Shown here one piece after another: positions 50,774 to 52,639 of a DNA stretch of 52,639 bases. Within the stretch, counting starts at the first letter, position 1. The number at the start of each line of letters is the position of its first letter. This DNA comes from Erysipelotrichaceae bacterium (GTDB taxonomy: Bacteria > Bacillota_I > Bacilli_A > Erysipelotrichales > Erysipelotrichaceae): contig DXZE01000007.1 of NCBI GenBank assembly GCA_019415435.1, forward strand, positions 1 through 52,639. The letters are read 5' to 3'. A model generated the notes under the pieces. The model did not search any database, was not told the DNA's origin, and saw nothing but the letters and a program-made list of their open reading frames with translations. The position numbers and the translations under genes are program-made.

Positions 50774-51415
50774 ATGAAATACAGTGCATTGATTGTCGCG
50801 GCGGGAAGCGGATCCCGCATGCATCTTGGTTACAATAAGGTTTATGCAGTATTAAAGGATGGCAGAACAATATTAGAGACAACCGTAGATTCTTTTCTGG
50901 AAGATCCTGACTGTATCCAGATTGTTGTTGTCACAGATCCTTGTGCGTATCGCAAGAAGATTCATTCACGCTTACCTGGCAAGGTGACATTATGTACCGG
51001 TGGTGAGACAAGACAGGAATCTGTATTCAATGGCTTACAGGCAGTATTAGCGAATTATGTCATGATTCATGATGGTGCCCGTCCATATCTCGATATGGAT
51101 TCTTTAGAGAGATTAAAGAAAGAAATGGAACACGAAAAGGCAGCCTTATTGATGGTTCCATGTAAAGATACAATTAAAAAAGTAATAGATGGCTATGTGT
51201 GTGAAACTTATGACCGCAGTACCTTACAGGCTGCCCAGACACCACAGGCATTTGAGACAAAGCTCATCATTGATTGTATGGAAAAAGCAATTCAGGATGG
51301 CTATACAGGTACAGATGATGCGTCATTAGTAGAAAAGTATTCGGATGTAAAGGTGAAGGCTGTAGAAGGTTCATACCGTAATATCAAGATTACAACTCCG
51401 GAAGACCTGGACTGA
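50774..51415 (+). CDS. ispD: 2-C-methyl-D-erythritol 4-phosphate cytidylyltransferase
   Basis: 213 residues. The nucleotide-binding loop LIVAAGSGSRM is at the N-terminus, followed by NKVYAVL, TGGETRQESVFNGLQ, IHDGARPYL and AAQTPQAF, with the C-terminal GSYRNIKITTPEDL. It makes CDP-ME in the MEP isoprenoid pathway. The protein ends at TPEDLD, slightly shorter than the usual ~230 residues. AAAGGAG lies upstream of the ATG. Confidence 0.93.
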   Translation: MKYSALIVAAGSGSRMHLGYNKVYAVLKDGRTILETTVDSFLEDPDCIQIVVVTDPCAYRKKIHSRLPGKVTLCTGGETRQESVFNGLQAVLANYVMIHDGARPYLDMDSLERLKKEMEHEKAALLMVPCKDTIKKVIDGYVCETYDRSTLQAAQTPQAFETKLIIDCMEKAIQDGYTGTDDASLVEKYSDVKVKAVEGSYRNIKITTPEDLD

Positions 51416-51480
51416 TATTTGTTTTGACGCATATAGTGACTGTTGCTGTTTTAGTTTAAAACTGAATATCGCAATTCCAT

Positions 51481-51635
51481 AATAGAGGCGCAGTTGATAA
51501 GAGTAATTCCCGTATGAACAGGTAAGACCATACCTGCAGGAAGGAAAGGAGAAGCTGCCGAAGCTGAAGGATGGTAATCTTCAGCCGGGTATACAGATAA
51601 GATCTGTATAACTGTCGCATCGTCGGAGAGCTATA
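51481..51635 (+). promoter_or_regulatory. Lysine riboswitch upstream of dapA
   Basis: L-box pieces in order: ATAGAGGCGCAG, AAGAGTAA, GGAAAGGAGAAGCTGCCGAA, GCCGGGTATACAG, ACTGTCGCA, and the closing GGAGAGCTAT, which pairs with the 5' ATAG. A terminator and a dapA start follow. Lysine should repress the diaminopimelate/lysine pathway from here. No good promoter is obvious apart from a TTGACG upstream. Confidence 0.93.
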
Positions 51636-51667
51636 GGCAATTGTCAGTAAAGTATGTAAGAAGCTGT

Positions 51668-51699
51668 AACCGCCATGGATATATTCTGTGGCGGTTTTA
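51668..51699 (+). terminator. Lysine-riboswitch terminator before dapA
   Basis: AACCGCCA (51668-51675) / TGGCGGTT (51689-51696) with a short T-run, 18 bp before the dapA start. Confidence 0.8.
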
Positions 51700-51716
51700 T
51701 GTTTAAAGGAGGGTAT

Positions 51717-51788
51717 ATGAAGAAACCTATATTTGAAGGGGGCATGTACAGCTTTCATTACACCTATGAATGAAGCAGGTGCAGATTA
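51717..51788 (+). pseudogene. dapA: dapA 5' fragment with one-base frameshift, cut off after ~24 codons
   Basis: AAAGGAGG is followed by an ATG. The first eight codons (MKKPIFEG) and, after dropping one G from the GGGGG run (51738-51742), the continuation ACTAFITPMNEAGADY match the N-terminus of 4-hydroxy-tetrahydrodipicolinate synthase. In the given frame a TGA comes at 51771. After about 51788 the sequence switches to the antisense of lysA. The fragment explains the lysine riboswitch upstream. The frameshift and cut may be real or may be an assembly error. Confidence 0.75.
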
Positions 51789-52639
51789 CAGGAATTGGCA
51801 TCGATGCCGGCATAATGTCTGTAGGTATCTTTTAAGTGAATGACATGAGTTGCCAGACAGCCATAAGGCGCCAGCATATATCTGCCAAGTTCTGTATAGA
51901 TCGCAATATCATCCATGCCCGCCGGGACAAGAATATCTTCATACGCTTTCTTAACGCCTTCACCAATTGCCATGATGTCATTTTCACGATCCTCAGGTTT
52001 ATAAGGAATACCGATACCTCCGGAAAGATTGATGAAGGTAATATGGACATCCAGCTTTTCCTTTAATTCAACTGCCAGTTTAAAGATGATTCTGGCCAGG
52101 GCCGGATAATATTCATCAGATAATGTATTGGAAGCTAAGAAGGCATGCAGACCAAACTCTTTGACACCTTCTTCTTTTAAACGTTTGTAAGCTTCAAAGA
52201 TCTGTTCTTTTGTCATGCCGAATTTGTTTTCTTCAAGTTCTCCCATGACCTGGAATCCTTCCTTGGATGCACCAAGAGTGAAGGGTCCTCCTGGATTGTA
52301 GCGGCAGCACATTCTTTCAGGAAGTTTACCGATGATACTCTTCAGAAAATCAATGTGCCCGATATCATCCAGATTGATAATGGCATGCAGTTGAGCTGCT
52401 TTCTTAAAGTCTTCTGCAGGTGTGTCATTGCTTGAAAACATAATCTTATTACCAGGAAACTGCAGTCTTTCAGCGATCATAAGTTCAGTCAAGGATGCTG
52501 TATCTAATCCACATCCTTCCTCTTTCTTGATCTGTAAGATAGAAGGATTCGGGGTTGCCTTTACCGCAAAGTATTCCCGGAAACCTTTGTTTCAACTGAA
52601 AGCTTTCTGAAGCTTTCTGACATTGTTTCTGATGCCAGC
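51764..52639 (-). pseudogene. lysA: Diaminopimelate decarboxylase, internal stop and missing C-terminus; runs off the window
   Basis: Fold-type III PLP decarboxylase. At the window edge the minus-strand frame reads AGIRNNVRKLQKAFS, then TGA (52592-52594) where Trp is expected, then NKGFREYFAVKATPNPSIL with the PLP lysine in AVKAT. It continues through IMFSSNDTPAEDF, SGGIGIPYKPE and TELGRYMLAPYG. It breaks after HYAGIDANSCNL, before the expected MRPAMYG region, and five unrelated codons lead to a stop at 51764. The nonsense codon, the missing C-terminal ~90 residues and the head-on junction with dapA make this a broken copy or a misassembly. Confidence 0.85.

Noticed and set aside
52592..52594. 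TGA read as tryptophan (Mycoplasma-type code)
   Set aside because: All other genes in the window use TGG for Trp, and several end cleanly at TGA, so a single in-frame TGA is better explained by mutation or error.

Overview
The window looks like a Bacillota chromosome with low-to-middle GC. Evidence: strong AAGGAG Shine-Dalgarno sites, TTGACA/TATAAT promoters, tight operons, lipobox lipoproteins, guanine and lysine riboswitches, and the order ecfA1-ecfA2-ecfT-truA-rplM-rpsI. Erysipelotrichia is my best guess, from overall gene style only. No CRISPR array, rRNA operon or intact prophage is visible.

Left part (1-8.5 kb): a sugar PTS locus on the minus strand (IIB, IIC, IIA, GH1, small membrane protein, GH1, YczE-like protein). 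It faces a divergent PRD/EIIB/EIIA-type regulator, and two TTGCAC-type inverted repeats lie between them. Both GH1 enzymes carry Gln instead of Glu at the acid/base position. At 8.7-16.7 kb come an aminotransferase-MFS-Lrp operon, rpsF-ssb-rpsR, a nuclease/transposase remnant, a guanine riboswitch with an NCS2 purine permease, and a reduced PfkB-like protein coupled to an AlaX-like editing enzyme.

Middle (16.8-37 kb): a glycogen/alpha-glucan run (glgB, glgP, pulA) that reads into secA; a membrane-anchored carboxylesterase; gpmA; a DUF4186 protein; an EamA transporter; and the aspartate-family block. In that block thrC-thrB-ACT protein-SDR runs one way and hom-lysC-asd the other from a shared intergenic region.

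Right part (37-52.6 kb): a HAD-like protein without its nucleophile; the ECF module with truA, rplM and rpsI; an orphan Liv-type binding lipoprotein; and a decayed IS605-like element whose right end supplies the last codons of a P1-family peptidase gene. Next is a beta-lactamase-like serine hydrolase, then an amino-acid ABC importer under a lysine riboswitch, tRNA-Ala and tRNA-Ile, a Sm_multidrug_ex protein and ispD. A second lysine riboswitch stands before a frameshifted 5' piece of dapA, which is joined head-on to a lysA that lacks its C-terminus and has an in-frame stop. That last kilobase is either a real rearrangement or an assembly fault.

Taken together, the window links sugar uptake and storage with aspartate-family amino acid synthesis. 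Lysine would be sensed by two riboswitches, one on synthesis (dapA) and one on uptake (the ABC importer).
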